Positions 30,006-39,530 of a DNA stretch of 64,000 bases are shown piece by piece. Position 1 is the stretch's first letter. Each line of letters starts with the position of its first letter. The notes beneath the pieces are model-generated. The model saw nothing but the letters and a program-made list of their open reading frames with translations, was not told the origin of the DNA and did no database searches. The stretch comes from CAYXDO01 sp964463485 (lineage in GTDB: Bacteria > Myxococcota > Kuafuiibacteriia > Kuafuiibacteriales > Kuafuiibacteriaceae): NCBI GenBank assembly GCA_964463485.1, contig CAYXDO010000033.1:13016-77015 (forward strand). Reading direction: 5' to 3'. A program made the translations under genes and the position numbers.

Positions 30006-31040
30006 TCAACGTCGACGAGCCGAGACTGCCTTCCGAAACACTTCGTCCCACCTCGCCGCGACCCGACTCGGTGAGGACCTCGCGGCCAGCTCACGGCCAC
30101 CTTCGGAGAGCTTCTTCGCGAGCTCGGAATCCTCCAGAGCTCGGAGGATCGCAGACGCCATGGCGTCCGCATCACCCATCGGAACCAGCAACCCATTCTC
30201 GCCGTCGGTCACCAGATCGGGCACGCCGCCGGCACGCGTGGCGACCACGATCAGCCCGAAGGCAGCCGCCTCGATCACCGACACCGGCGTGTTGTCGACC
30301 CGATTGGTGTTCAGGAAGAAGTCCGCTGCGCTGGCCTCGCGGACCTTAGCATCGTGGTCCAAGAATCCCGGAAATCGCACGGCGTCCGAGAGTCCAAGCG
30401 CATGCGCGAGCGCCCTGGCCTCACCCAGCAGTCCCTCATCGCGGCCCGCCATCACGAGGGTCGCGTCGCCTCGAGCTCGTCGCACTCTCTCGAGGACTCG
30501 GACGGCCAACAGGGGGTCGTAAGCCGGGTCGAAAGTTCTCATCCAAAACAGCCGGGGTCGAGGCCGCTCGCGCGTGAGGTGAGGATATGATTCCACCCGC
30601 ACCAGGTTTGGAACCAGCTCCACGTCGAACCCACAGGCGCGCACGGTCCTGGCCAGATACTCAGTTTGGCAAACGATCACGTCCGCGCGCAGGAGCACCC
30701 GGCGAGTCCACCTCGGACGCCGTTCGATCATTTCTGGAAGGGCCCCACCGTGCAGACTCAGCACGAGCGCGACACCCGTGGCGCGGGCGATCGCGCTGGC
30801 CGCATCGGCGTTGACGAACGCCGCGCCGCTATAAGTGTCGACGGCCACCGCATCGAGTCGGCGACCGAGCCGGAAAAGCGAGGTCGAAATGTCGACCAAT
30901 CGCGCATAGCGATTCAACTGACTGGAGAAACACGAGACCTGATGGCCCGCTCCTTTCATGAGGGCGGCGACCTGTTCACCCTGGCCCGGCACAAAACCAG
31001 GATGCCTGCCGAGCATCGTGCCGGCGAAACCAAGTCTCAT
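30006..31040 (-). CDS. GT-B glycosyltransferase (GT4-type)
   Basis: The 344-residue protein has the two-domain GT-B form. The C-terminal domain contains RPRLFWMRTFDPAYDPLLAVRVLERV and the retaining GT4-type nucleotide-sugar motif NTPVSVIEAAAFGLIVVATRAGGVPDLV. ATG 31040 begins MRLGFAGTMLG. It is transcribed away from the polysaccharide operon, with only 62 nt between start codons, so both directions probably share one promoter region. It is likely cytoplasmic and adds a sugar to the same polysaccharide. The specific linkage cannot be read from sequence. Confidence 0.88.
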   Translation of the reverse strand: MRLGFAGTMLGRHPGFVPGQGEQVAALMKGAGHQVSCFSSQLNRYARLVDISTSLFRLGRRLDAVAVDTYSGAAFVNADAASAIARATGVALVLSLHGGALPEMIERRPRWTRRVLLRADVIVCQTEYLARTVRACGFDVELVPNLVRVESYPHLTRERPRPRLFWMRTFDPAYDPLLAVRVLERVRRARGDATLVMAGRDEGLLGEARALAHALGLSDAVRFPGFLDHDAKVREASAADFFLNTNRVDNTPVSVIEAAAFGLIVVATRAGGVPDLVTDGENGLLVPMGDADAMASAILRALEDSELAKKLSEGGRELAARSSPSRVAARWDEVFRKAVSARRR

Positions 31041-31102
31041 CTTCGGAGGGCTCCGGAGCGGCCCGTCTTGACCGACTCAAGCCTCACTGTCAACGTCGCC
31101 GC

Positions 31103-32155
31103 GTGACTCATTTTGGGATCGCGATCGGGCTAGCCGCCTTGGTCATGTCCGTTGCGTGCATTCCCGAGGAGCTCGATGGAGATCTCTACCAAGATGTCCT
31201 CGTCGCCTGCGGGCTGCCCGGCGGCGCGCGCTTCGAACGACCTGACGAGGCGGGCTTCAAGCGTGTGGTCGCCGATCGATCGTCGACCACACCCCTGGAA
31301 TTCGTTGGCGCGGAGTGGGACGACACGCTGCTGGTTGATTGCTCGGTCCGACTCGCCTTCGATCCGGCCATCAGGCTGGTGGATGTTCGCCATTTCTGGG
31401 TTGTTGGTTGCACCGTCGACCAGACCTACGCAGGTCTCATCGTGGAACGATCGAAGGATGTGGTCGTCCTGGGGAGCACTTTCTCCAATCTGCGAAACAA
31501 GGCGATATCGTTTCGGGTCCACGAACGAACCGGGGCAGTCAGCGAAAACGTCCGCGTCCAGGCGAACGTGATTCACAAGGCCGGGGGCGGAGCCATCGAC
31601 GTCGCGGCTGAGCGAGCGCTGATCGACTCGAACGCCGCGTGTGACGATCGAGCGACTTTTGCCGTGAAGCTCGCCGGCAGCGGAACCGTCTCCGGGAACC
31701 TCGTGCGAGAGGCGCAGGGCGGCGCGCTCCTGGTGAGTGCTTCTGCGGCCGACTCCATACTCATCGAGAACAACATGATCGACGCGGTCAAGGACGGCTT
31801 GGTGGTTCGTGGCTCGGGCGCTGTCGACGTTCGCTTCAACACGATTCTGTCGGCGGTGGAGGAAGCTCGTGCTCTTCGCGTGGAAGGACCTGCGACGAGC
31901 GCTCGGGGTAACTTGCTCGTTCACCGAACCCTCGACCGAGGTGTCGAGGGCACGCTCGCGGTCGATCAGAAGAACTACTTTCAGCGGGGCGTCGCAGGCT
32001 TCGAAGTCGAGAACCGACCGCTCGACCTCCATCTCACCGCCGACCACGCCGCGCTCGGATTCGCCACCGGGCTGAGTTTTCCCCCGCTCGACATCGACGG
32101 CCAAGCTCGCGAAGGGGAGCGCGTGGACGCGGGCGCTGATCAGCGCGCGCCCTGA
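31103..32155 (+). CDS. secreted right-handed beta-helix protein
   Basis: The 350-residue protein starts with a signal-like segment ending near SVAC, possibly a weak lipobox. The rest is a run of short repeats with alternating valines and asparagines (VVVLGSTFSNLRNKAISF, ILIENNMIDAVKDGLVV), the pattern of parallel beta-helix / pectate-lyase-like proteins. A GTG serves as start. As first gene of the plus-strand polysaccharide operon it may bind or modify the exported polymer. No catalytic residues can be assigned. Confidence 0.7.
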   Translation: MTHFGIAIGLAALVMSVACIPEELDGDLYQDVLVACGLPGGARFERPDEAGFKRVVADRSSTTPLEFVGAEWDDTLLVDCSVRLAFDPAIRLVDVRHFWVVGCTVDQTYAGLIVERSKDVVVLGSTFSNLRNKAISFRVHERTGAVSENVRVQANVIHKAGGGAIDVAAERALIDSNAACDDRATFAVKLAGSGTVSGNLVREAQGGALLVSASAADSILIENNMIDAVKDGLVVRGSGAVDVRFNTILSAVEEARALRVEGPATSARGNLLVHRTLDRGVEGTLAVDQKNYFQRGVAGFEVENRPLDLHLTADHAALGFATGLSFPPLDIDGQAREGERVDAGADQRAP

Positions 32156-32179
32156 GTTCGCACCCGAGCCACCGGGCTG

Positions 32180-33634
32180 ATGCGCCAAACCCGACCGATC
32201 AGAGCGCTTGTGTCTATCATCGGCCCGCGCTACACGGCCGCGGTGTCCGCCTCCGAGCTCGGCTCTCGAGTCGCGCAGGTCTCTTGGACTTGGATGCTTC
32301 GCCAAGTCGTCGTGCCTGCGGCCGACCAACTCGCTGGGCACCCGATGATGAATCGCCTCCGGTACCTGGAACGGGCTCAGTGGTGGTCGGAGGAAAAACT
32401 CGGCGCGGAGCGAGATGAGAAGGTCCGAGCCCTCGTGCAGACTCTCGACCAGATCCCGTTTTACCGGGAGCTCATGGCCCAGCGCGGAGTCCGGCCTTCC
32501 GGGATCCGAGGTGTCGTCGATCTCACGAAGCTTCCCGTGACGACCAAGGCGATGTTGCGATCCGGCTTCCCGGATCGTGTCACGAGACCGACGGGCCAGA
32601 GAACCTACAAAGCCGTCACGTCGGGCTCGACGGGGACGAATTTCGCGGTGCTGGAAGACCAAGAGACCGCTGGTCATTATCGTGCGGCCTTCATGCTCGC
32701 GCTCGAGTGGGCGGGCTGGTCGTTTGGAGAGCCTCATCTTCAAACCGGGATTACTCCAGACCGAAGCCCGGCGCGAAGGATCAAAGACACGCTTCTCAGG
32801 TGTTCCTACTTCACCGCAAATGACTTGTCCGACTCTGCGCTGGACGAACAGCTCCGGACCATCGAGCGTAAAGGCCTGCAGCATGTCTGGGGCTACCCAG
32901 GCAGCCTATTTTACCTCGCGCGTCGCGCTCGCCAGCGGGGATGGAATCGACCGCTCGTGAGTGTGGTGAGTTGGGGAGACACTCTCTTTCCGTCTTTCCG
33001 TGAAGAGATCGAGCGCACCTTCGGGGCCCGGGTCACCGACACCTATGGTCTCGGAGAAGGCGTCCAAATCGCCGCTCAGTGCGAACGTGGAAACTATCAC
33101 GAGCACGCGCTCGACACGATCGTCGAGTACCTCGATGACGAGGGAGGTCCGGTACCCGAAGGTTCTCTCGGGCACGTGACGATCACGCGCCTCCACCCCG
33201 GTCCCATGCCGCTGGTTCGCTACCAACCAGGCGACTATGCTTTGAATGGTCACTCCCGGAGGTGCGCCTGTGGTCGCGCCTTTCCCATTCTCGAAGGGAT
33301 CAAAGGGCGCGCAGCGGACGTCGTGCTTACGCCCTCCGGCAACCGACTCATCGTACACTTCTTCACCGGCATCCTCGAATTCTTCAAGGAGATAGAGTCG
33401 TTTCAGGTCGAGCAGAACGAGCTCTCGGGCTGCTCGATTCGATACGTGCTCGCGCCGGGCGCTACTCGTGAGTTTGAGCCAAGGCTGATCTCGAGGCTAC
33501 GCGAGAAAGGCGCCGACCTCGAAATTCGAGTGGAGCGCGTCGAGGCCATCCCGATGACTCGGGGAGGCAAGCATCGCTTCGTGATCAGCACGCTCGCCGC
33601 TGGATCGGTGGCCCCGTCGACGACAACTCCTTGA
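32180..33634 (+). CDS. CapK/PaaK-like adenylate-forming enzyme
   Basis: The 484-residue protein belongs to the phenylacetate-CoA ligase-like (CapK, coenzyme F390 synthetase) branch of AMP-binding enzymes. It has the P-loop-like TSGSTGTNF near residue 150, DTYGLGEGVQIAAQCE near 290 and a late MPLVRYQPGDYA. CapK homologues are common in capsule and exopolysaccharide loci but their substrate is rarely known; an acyl modification of the polymer or a precursor is a reasonable guess. It precedes YjbH with a stop/start overlap if the TTG at 33631 is used. Confidence 0.85.
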   Translation: MRQTRPIRALVSIIGPRYTAAVSASELGSRVAQVSWTWMLRQVVVPAADQLAGHPMMNRLRYLERAQWWSEEKLGAERDEKVRALVQTLDQIPFYRELMAQRGVRPSGIRGVVDLTKLPVTTKAMLRSGFPDRVTRPTGQRTYKAVTSGSTGTNFAVLEDQETAGHYRAAFMLALEWAGWSFGEPHLQTGITPDRSPARRIKDTLLRCSYFTANDLSDSALDEQLRTIERKGLQHVWGYPGSLFYLARRARQRGWNRPLVSVVSWGDTLFPSFREEIERTFGARVTDTYGLGEGVQIAAQCERGNYHEHALDTIVEYLDDEGGPVPEGSLGHVTITRLHPGPMPLVRYQPGDYALNGHSRRCACGRAFPILEGIKGRAADVVLTPSGNRLIVHFFTGILEFFKEIESFQVEQNELSGCSIRYVLAPGATREFEPRLISRLREKGADLEIRVERVEAIPMTRGGKHRFVISTLAAGSVAPSTTTP

Positions 33635-33690
33635 CTCCCCTACTCGCCCGTGGCCTGGTGGGCCGTTCTGGCTCGACTCCGGCGCGCTTC

Positions 33691-35742
33691 ATGACTTGGC
33701 CTAGGTTCGACTCACTCGTCAGAATCGTCGCCTTGCCGATGCTCGCCGGGCTGGTGGGCTGCGCGGAGCTCGGCCATTCGGTGCTTGGACTGAGTCGAAC
33801 CGCCACGGGGTCGTCGGATCGCTTTCGAACGGGACTGGCCTACACGGGCGTGCCTGGCTTGATCGACGTCCCTGTCGCGGATGCGTTGCTCGACGGACAG
33901 ACGGCGCTTTCGGCCCATACGAAGCTCGACTCCGAAGGTCAGTCACGGCTCGGGGACACTCAGCGATCCGCGTCCTTGGCTTTCGGGTTCACTCCGTTTC
34001 TGACGTTCGCGGGACGAGCCGTACTGGCTGAGAAAGTGGACACGAACCCGCGGAGGGACGTGTCACCGAACGCCCACTTGCTCCTCTTGGACGAGGGCGC
34101 CTACTGGCCTGCGCTCGCGGTCGGCGCCACCGATTTTGCTGGCGGAGCGACCCACTACGAGACTGAGTATCTGGTACTCTCGAGGACTTGGTTCGATCTT
34201 GGCCGTACGACCGTGGGCTACCGCCGTGGCTCCCGGGTCGCGTCCGGAGTCATGTTGGGGCTCGAAATTTCTCCCGTTTCATATTTCTCGCTGCTCGCCG
34301 AGTATGACGGAAGCGACGCGGGGGTTGGGTTGAGGCTCTTTCCGATTCCGGCCTTCCTGGAGCGCTACGGCGTTCCGCGCGCCAGCCTCGAGGGCGCTTG
34401 GACCGAAGAGAGTGGCTTCGCGGCGCAGCTCGCGCTCCAGTATACGCTCGGAGAAGCGAAATTCGAGGCGCAACGCGCCGACCGCGCATCCGTGAAGTTC
34501 ACACCGGCCCAGGACTTGGACGAACGAGCGGCGATCGAGGCCCTGCGGACGGCGCTCGTCGAGCGCGGTTTTCAAAGTGTCGAGCTCTCTTCGACCCGAA
34601 CCAGCAGCAACTCCTTCAGGGCTTCGATCCGAGCCGAGAACAGGAGGTTCGGTCGAGATCCGCTGCATGGGCTCGGTGTCATCCTCGGGCTGGCTGCGAC
34701 GCACCTGCCCGAGTCCGCGAGCGCCGTGTCCCTCCGAGTGGTCAGGTTTGGCCTCGAGGTGATCGCTCTCGAGACGGGGCGCGACGCGCTCGTGGATTTT
34801 CTGAATGACGACCTCCCAATCGAAGTCTTCGCCGACCAACTCATCGAACCCATCGAGGGCTCGCCTTCCTACGTCACGGAACGGTCGGCCGGCCCGGCGT
34901 TCGAGGTGGATCTGACGGCGGTTCCGCGGCTCGAGGGCCTCGTGTTGTCGGAGTCGGACGTAGTCGACTACCGTTTCACGCTGTTCCCGGACCTCAAAGT
35001 CCAGCTCTGGCCGGGGCTCCTCGTGAACGCTCAGGTCGAGCTCGAGGTGGCGAACACGACCGTCTATTTTGGTCCTCCGATCGCTCCAAACCTCTCTCGC
35101 TTGCTCGCAACTCAGACCGTTCGGCTTCCGACCGGGGACGCTTTGCCGAGCTACGCGGGAGTCTCCTTAGGGAAGTTCGAGCGGGAGGTCTTCGGAGCCG
35201 GCGCAGAGGTGATGATTTCGACGTTCGATGGGCGCGTGCGGCTGCGGGGCGCAGCGACGAGGATCGGCGAGGCGCCAGAGAAGCTGGATCGCTGGTACGC
35301 GGTCGCGAGCGCGCGAGTCGCGTGGCCCGAGGTCGACGCGGCGGTCGAGGTGCGCGGCGGAAAGTTTCTGGACGGAGACGTCGGCGCGCGCTTCGAGCTC
35401 GCCCGAACGTTTGGTACGACGGAGCTCGGCGCGTTCATGCTGTCCGGAGACCACGGCACCGTCGCGGGTCTGGCGCTCCGGATTCCACTGTCCCTCCCCG
35501 AAGATCTTCCGCCCTTTTGGCTACGTCCGCGCTTGCCGGACGTCGCCCGATTTGGAATCCACTCGCTCGTGTTCGAGGAGACGAACGACATACGACTCGA
35601 CGTCGGCCGCCCGCTCGCGCCGGAGCTCGAGATCCCAGAGCTCCTCCTCGGCCGGGAACGACTCACCCCCGCCTTCGTGCGGGCCCACCTCGACGAAGTC
35701 AGGGACTCAGCTCGCTTCTTCGTCGGCTCGAATTCACAATGA
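33691..35742 (+). CDS. YjbH-domain exopolysaccharide protein
   Basis: The 683-residue lipoprotein has a signal peptide with lipobox LAGLVGC (Cys about residue 24). It then shows the YjbH opening YTGVPGLIDVPVADALLDG, followed by repeated beta-strand pairs typical of an outer-membrane barrel. YjbH proteins accompany Wza-type exporters in exopolysaccharide operons. ATG 33691 is chosen because it begins the signal peptide; TTG 33631 overlapping the previous stop is possible. The stop overlaps the next gene (ATGA). It is probably located in the outer membrane. Confidence 0.87.
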   Translation: MTWPRFDSLVRIVALPMLAGLVGCAELGHSVLGLSRTATGSSDRFRTGLAYTGVPGLIDVPVADALLDGQTALSAHTKLDSEGQSRLGDTQRSASLAFGFTPFLTFAGRAVLAEKVDTNPRRDVSPNAHLLLLDEGAYWPALAVGATDFAGGATHYETEYLVLSRTWFDLGRTTVGYRRGSRVASGVMLGLEISPVSYFSLLAEYDGSDAGVGLRLFPIPAFLERYGVPRASLEGAWTEESGFAAQLALQYTLGEAKFEAQRADRASVKFTPAQDLDERAAIEALRTALVERGFQSVELSSTRTSSNSFRASIRAENRRFGRDPLHGLGVILGLAATHLPESASAVSLRVVRFGLEVIALETGRDALVDFLNDDLPIEVFADQLIEPIEGSPSYVTERSAGPAFEVDLTAVPRLEGLVLSESDVVDYRFTLFPDLKVQLWPGLLVNAQVELEVANTTVYFGPPIAPNLSRLLATQTVRLPTGDALPSYAGVSLGKFEREVFGAGAEVMISTFDGRVRLRGAATRIGEAPEKLDRWYAVASARVAWPEVDAAVEVRGGKFLDGDVGARFELARTFGTTELGAFMLSGDHGTVAGLALRIPLSLPEDLPPFWLRPRLPDVARFGIHSLVFEETNDIRLDVGRPLAPELEIPELLLGRERLTPAFVRAHLDEVRDSARFFVGSNSQ

Positions 35743-36788
35743 GAAGCACCGAAATTTTCTTGCTCACGAGCACGCTCGTCGCCTGCGCGAGCCAGCCCGC
35801 GGTGGTCTCGCGCCCCCTGCCATCGGGCGTGAAAGACGTGGACGTGGATGTGCTCGAGGACAAGCACCTGGAGGTCCTCGCGAGCAGCGAGGCCTCCGAT
35901 ACCGCCTACCGAGTCGGCGCAGGTGACTCGTTGCTCATCGCCGTTTTCCAGCACCCAGAGCTCTCGATTTCATCGTACGCGGGCTTTGGCGCCTCCGCTG
36001 GCTCGGGCCGCTCCGGCGGAGTTGCGGTCGATACCGACGGAACGATCCAGTTCCCCATGCTCGGAAACATCAAGGTCGCCGGGATGACGACCAACGAGAT
36101 CCGCGCATATATCCAAGAGGAGCTGAAGAAGTTCCTCATCGACCCTCAGGTCACGGTTCAAGTGCAATTCTACGGGAGCCTGCGCTATTACCTCCTTGGA
36201 GAGTTTAGGACGCCTGGTTTGGTGTACGCGGACCGCCCGATGAATCTCCTCGAGGCCACGACGCTCGCCGGCGGAATCAACGAGAAGGCCGGTCTCAGGG
36301 GTGCCTACGTCTTGAGAGAGGGTAAGAAATTACCGGTCAACGTCCAGAGGCTGGTTCGTTATGGCGACGTTCGCCAGAACGTTCGGCTTCACCCGAACGA
36401 CGTCGTCTATGTCCCAGACAGCTCCGCGGAGGTCGTTTACGTGTTCGCCGAAGACGCCGTCGCGGTGCCGATGGTCCAGGGTCAACTCAACGTCGTGCAG
36501 GCGCTCGCCGGCGCCGGTCTCAAACTCATCAATCGACTGGACGTGGATCTCGACGACCTGCGCATCATCCGGCTCGAGGCCGATCGCGGAACCTATTTCG
36601 TGGTGGACGGGGAGGCCATGCTCCACGGCGAAGCGGTTCCGTTCGCGCTCGAGCCGGGAGACATCGTCTACGTGCCAGAGACGGGGATCGCGTCGTGGGC
36701 GCAGCTCATGAGCCGAATTCTTCCTACTCTCCAAGCCCTCAACGCGCTCGTCCAACCCTACGCCTTCATTCGCGCCGTTACCCAGTGA
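35739..36788 (+). CDS. Wza-type polysaccharide export outer-membrane protein
   Basis: The 349-residue lipoprotein has a short signal ending in TLVACAS. It contains the polysaccharide export (OPX) domain (YRVGAGDSLLIAVFQHPELS near residue 60, VDTDGTIQFPMLGNIKVAG) and two SLBB domains (YYLLGEFRTPGLVY, VYVFAEDAVAVPMVQGQLNV). It would form the outer-membrane pore for the polymer. The ATG overlaps the YjbH stop and its own stop overlaps the GTG of the next gene. No Wzc-type kinase/co-polymerase is found in this locus. Confidence 0.92.
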   Translation: MRSTEIFLLTSTLVACASQPAVVSRPLPSGVKDVDVDVLEDKHLEVLASSEASDTAYRVGAGDSLLIAVFQHPELSISSYAGFGASAGSGRSGGVAVDTDGTIQFPMLGNIKVAGMTTNEIRAYIQEELKKFLIDPQVTVQVQFYGSLRYYLLGEFRTPGLVYADRPMNLLEATTLAGGINEKAGLRGAYVLREGKKLPVNVQRLVRYGDVRQNVRLHPNDVVYVPDSSAEVVYVFAEDAVAVPMVQGQLNVVQALAGAGLKLINRLDVDLDDLRIIRLEADRGTYFVVDGEAMLHGEAVPFALEPGDIVYVPETGIASWAQLMSRILPTLQALNALVQPYAFIRAVTQ

Positions 36789-38131
36789 TTCGTGAGCCCG
36801 AGAATCGCGCCTGGCTCGCCACGACGCTCGCGATCGTCCACTTCGGACTCGGCGCTCTCATGTCTCGGTCGCCGGCCCTGGCTACGGCGCACGCCGTCGC
36901 CACCGTCCTCGTCGCGTTCTTCGTATCGCTGCTCTCGGCACGACCCGAAGTCGCGATCGCTACGGCAGCCTACGTGGCCGGAGCTGACGTGTTGTGGCGA
37001 ATGTGTGACGCCTCGGTCTTTCATGAGACCGGAAAATACGGCACCGCCTTCGCGCTGGGTATCTTGCTGCTCCGCATTCGACGAAGCGGATCCTGGTTCC
37101 CTGGTGCGTATTTCGTCTGTTTGCTCCCGGCGATCGCCGCGCCCTTGCTCTTCCTCGACGCCCACGACGCGCGTTCGAGGGTGAGCGCGACGCTCTCTGG
37201 CCCCTTCGTGATCGCAGTGAGTGGCTTGGTCTTCTCGAGAGTCCCACTGCTGCCCAAGCAGATCGAGACAGTCCTGGGAGCTCTCGCTCTGCCTACGTTT
37301 TCGGTCTGGGGCGCGGTCGTCGCCGGTATCAGCGGCGCCACCCGACTCACCTTCGTCGGATCTTCGAACTATGAGACCAGCGGCGGCTTCGGCCCAAATC
37401 AGGTGTCGCTCAACCTGAGCCTCGGCGCGCTCATCATATTCATCGGGCTCGTCACTCGACCTCGTCGCTCGATCCTATGGACGATAATCCTCGCTGTGGC
37501 GGGGATAGGTCTCGCGGCTCAGAGCGCACTCACTTTCTCTCGTGGAGGTTTGTACACGGTGGGCATCGCGTTGTTCGCCGTCGCGACTTTCGTAGCGCGC
37601 GGGACACGAAGACTCAGCGTGCTCGGGTTGGGCGGTGCCACTCTATTGATCTCCTACTTCGTCGTCGTTCCCTGGCTGGACTCGTTCACGGGCGGCGCGA
37701 TCGTCCAGAGATTCGCCGACGTCTCCACGACGAATCGGACCCAGATCGCGCTCGACGACCTCAAGCTCGGGATGCAGAATCCGATCCTCGGGGCCGGCGT
37801 GGGAATGAGCACGACGATGCGCAGCGAGGCCGAGATCGCGCCGCACACGGAGTACACGCGTCTGTTCGCTGAACATGGGTTGTTCGGGCTGATCAGTCTC
37901 TGGCTCTTGTCGACGATGTGTTGGCAAGGAGTACGGAGGGCTCCGAGTGGGTTCGCCAGAGCGACCGCAGTGGGTTTCGTCACCTGGAGCCTGTTCTCGA
38001 TGCTCCACGCGGCGATGCGCACCGCGGCTCCGGCTTTGGCGCTCGCGTTCGGAGCATACGCATTTCGGTACCTCGACGACGATCTCGCAGAAAGCCCTCA
38101 GGCGGCTTTGACGGAGGACCCGGAGCCTTGA
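36785..38131 (+). CDS. O-antigen ligase/polymerase-like membrane protein (Wzy-type)
   Basis: The 448-residue protein has about ten hydrophobic segments and a large loop before the final helices with GMQNPILGAGVGMSTTM and HTEYTRLFAEHGLFGL. This is the Wzy_C/O-antigen ligase signature (H...E..GL.G). It would polymerise or ligate repeat units in the inner membrane. The GTG at 36785 overlaps the exporter's stop (GTGA). The N-terminal ORF extension upstream lies within the exporter gene and is not used. Confidence 0.85.
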   Translation: MIREPENRAWLATTLAIVHFGLGALMSRSPALATAHAVATVLVAFFVSLLSARPEVAIATAAYVAGADVLWRMCDASVFHETGKYGTAFALGILLLRIRRSGSWFPGAYFVCLLPAIAAPLLFLDAHDARSRVSATLSGPFVIAVSGLVFSRVPLLPKQIETVLGALALPTFSVWGAVVAGISGATRLTFVGSSNYETSGGFGPNQVSLNLSLGALIIFIGLVTRPRRSILWTIILAVAGIGLAAQSALTFSRGGLYTVGIALFAVATFVARGTRRLSVLGLGGATLLISYFVVVPWLDSFTGGAIVQRFADVSTTNRTQIALDDLKLGMQNPILGAGVGMSTTMRSEAEIAPHTEYTRLFAEHGLFGLISLWLLSTMCWQGVRRAPSGFARATAVGFVTWSLFSMLHAAMRTAAPALALAFGAYAFRYLDDDLAESPQAALTEDPEP

Positions 38132-38199
38132 GTTCGGGACGACCCGACCGTGGGTGGGTTGGCATTGACGGCGCATACTCGCTCCTGGCAAACGGGGGC

Positions 38200-38865
38200 A
38201 TGTCGCCATGGCGGCTCATACAATCGGACTTCCGTCGTTCAATCGCACTCGGAGGGCGCCCCGTTCGGACCGTTCTCTTCGGCCAGGGATTGTGGGCGAC
38301 CGCCGTCTATCGGGTCTCGCACTCGCTATACCAAGCGCGACTCGGACCGCTGCGAAAGCCCGTCCGGCTGACGTGCCAGCTCGCCCGCAAGGGCATGGAG
38401 GTTGTTACCGGAATCTCGCTGCCGCCCGAGTGCACGATCGGCCCAGGGCTCTACATCGGCCACTTCGGGACAATCATCGTCAGCCCCCAAGCGGTGATCG
38501 GATCCAACTGCAACCTCAGTCAGGGCGTGACGCTCGGCGTTTCTGGACGCGCCGAGCGACGAGGGGCTCCCACCCTCGGAAATCGTGTCTACGTTGCCGC
38601 CAACGCGGTCGTCGCCGGGCAGATTTCGATCGGAGACGACGCGGTGATAGGCGCAGGAGCGGTCGTGACGTCATCCGTCCCACCTCGCGCCGTGGTCGTT
38701 GGCAATCCTGGTCAGATCAAGAGCTTTCGAGGGAGCTTTGAACAAATCGTGTACGAGGGGATGGAATCCGATGTGGCGCGCCTGGCCTCGCGAGCCCAGA
38801 CGATATTGCAACGGTCTGACCAAGTCCCCGAGTCCCCCGCGCGCTTCGCTGAGGATTCGCGATGA
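38200..38865 (+). CDS. serine acetyltransferase-like (left-handed beta-helix) enzyme
   Basis: The 221-residue protein starts MSPWRLIQSDFRRS and has CysE-like hexapeptide repeats from residue 65: TIGPGLYIGHFGTIIVSPQAVIG, NLSQGVTLGVSG, VYVAANAVVAGQISIGDDAVIGAGAVV. Polysaccharide loci use such enzymes to O-acetylate sugars; a CysE role in cysteine synthesis is less likely here. ATG 38200 is chosen; TTG 38128 overlapping the previous stop is an alternative. The stop overlaps the GNAT gene (ATGA). Confidence 0.85.
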   Translation: MSPWRLIQSDFRRSIALGGRPVRTVLFGQGLWATAVYRVSHSLYQARLGPLRKPVRLTCQLARKGMEVVTGISLPPECTIGPGLYIGHFGTIIVSPQAVIGSNCNLSQGVTLGVSGRAERRGAPTLGNRVYVAANAVVAGQISIGDDAVIGAGAVVTSSVPPRAVVVGNPGQIKSFRGSFEQIVYEGMESDVARLASRAQTILQRSDQVPESPARFAEDSR

Positions 38866-39530
38866 TCGCGAGCCCCGAAATCCGAACGCTCACCGTCGGC
38901 GACTTGCCAGAAGTAGCTCGCGTTCACCTCGCCGCGTTCCCGGGCCGGGCTCTGAGCCGCCTCGGCAAACCGACGCTGCTCCGCTACTACGATTGGCAAC
39001 TCACCGGGCAACCCGACGCGCATGGTCGCGGCGCGTTCTCCAAGGGCGTGCTCGTTGGCTTCTGTTTCTCCGGCGTATTCCGCGGATCCTACGCGGGTTT
39101 TGTTAGCCGAAATCGAGCTCACCTCGTCGCGCAGACGCTCACGCACCCTTGGTTTCTGCTCGATGACCTCTTTCGCGATCGCGTACGTACGGGCGCGCGA
39201 CAACTCAGGTGGCTCCTGAGTCAGCGCGGTACGACCCCTACGTCGCCAGCTCCGCCCCCCGTCTCGCCAAGCCCTCGGTTCGGAGTCCTGGCCTTGGCCG
39301 TGGATCCGATGACTAGGAAACTCGGCATCGGAAGGAGGCTGATGGACGACGCGGAGGCGCTCGCGCTGAGAAGAAGCTTCGAGCGCATGAACCTGAGCGT
39401 TGCGACCGACAACGAAACGGCGATCGCGTTTTACGAACGACTCGGCTGGCAGAGAGTTCCGCTCACGGGGGAATGGCTAGGAAGAATGGAGAAGGCTATC
39501 GGCCAGCACGAACAGGAATGCGCCCCGTGA
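38862..39530 (+). CDS. GNAT family acetyltransferase
   Basis: The 222-residue protein has the GNAT acetyl-CoA site FGVLALAVDPMTRKLGIGRRLMDDAE (R-x-x-G-x-G/A variant KLGIGR) near residue 145 and the later ATDNETAIAFYERLGW. The N-terminus, RTLTVGDLPEVARVHLAAFPGRALSRLG, resembles acetyltransferases acting on sugars or amines in polysaccharide loci. It overlaps the gene before it by 4 nt and the KpsF gene after it. Confidence 0.85.
   Translation: MIASPEIRTLTVGDLPEVARVHLAAFPGRALSRLGKPTLLRYYDWQLTGQPDAHGRGAFSKGVLVGFCFSGVFRGSYAGFVSRNRAHLVAQTLTHPWFLLDDLFRDRVRTGARQLRWLLSQRGTTPTSPAPPPVSPSPRFGVLALAVDPMTRKLGIGRRLMDDAEALALRRSFERMNLSVATDNETAIAFYERLGWQRVPLTGEWLGRMEKAIGQHEQECAP

Noticed and set aside
31130..32884. 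584-codon minus-strand frame opposite the beta-helix and CapK genes
   Set aside because: Shadow frame: the plus strand carries recognisable domains and coupled starts.
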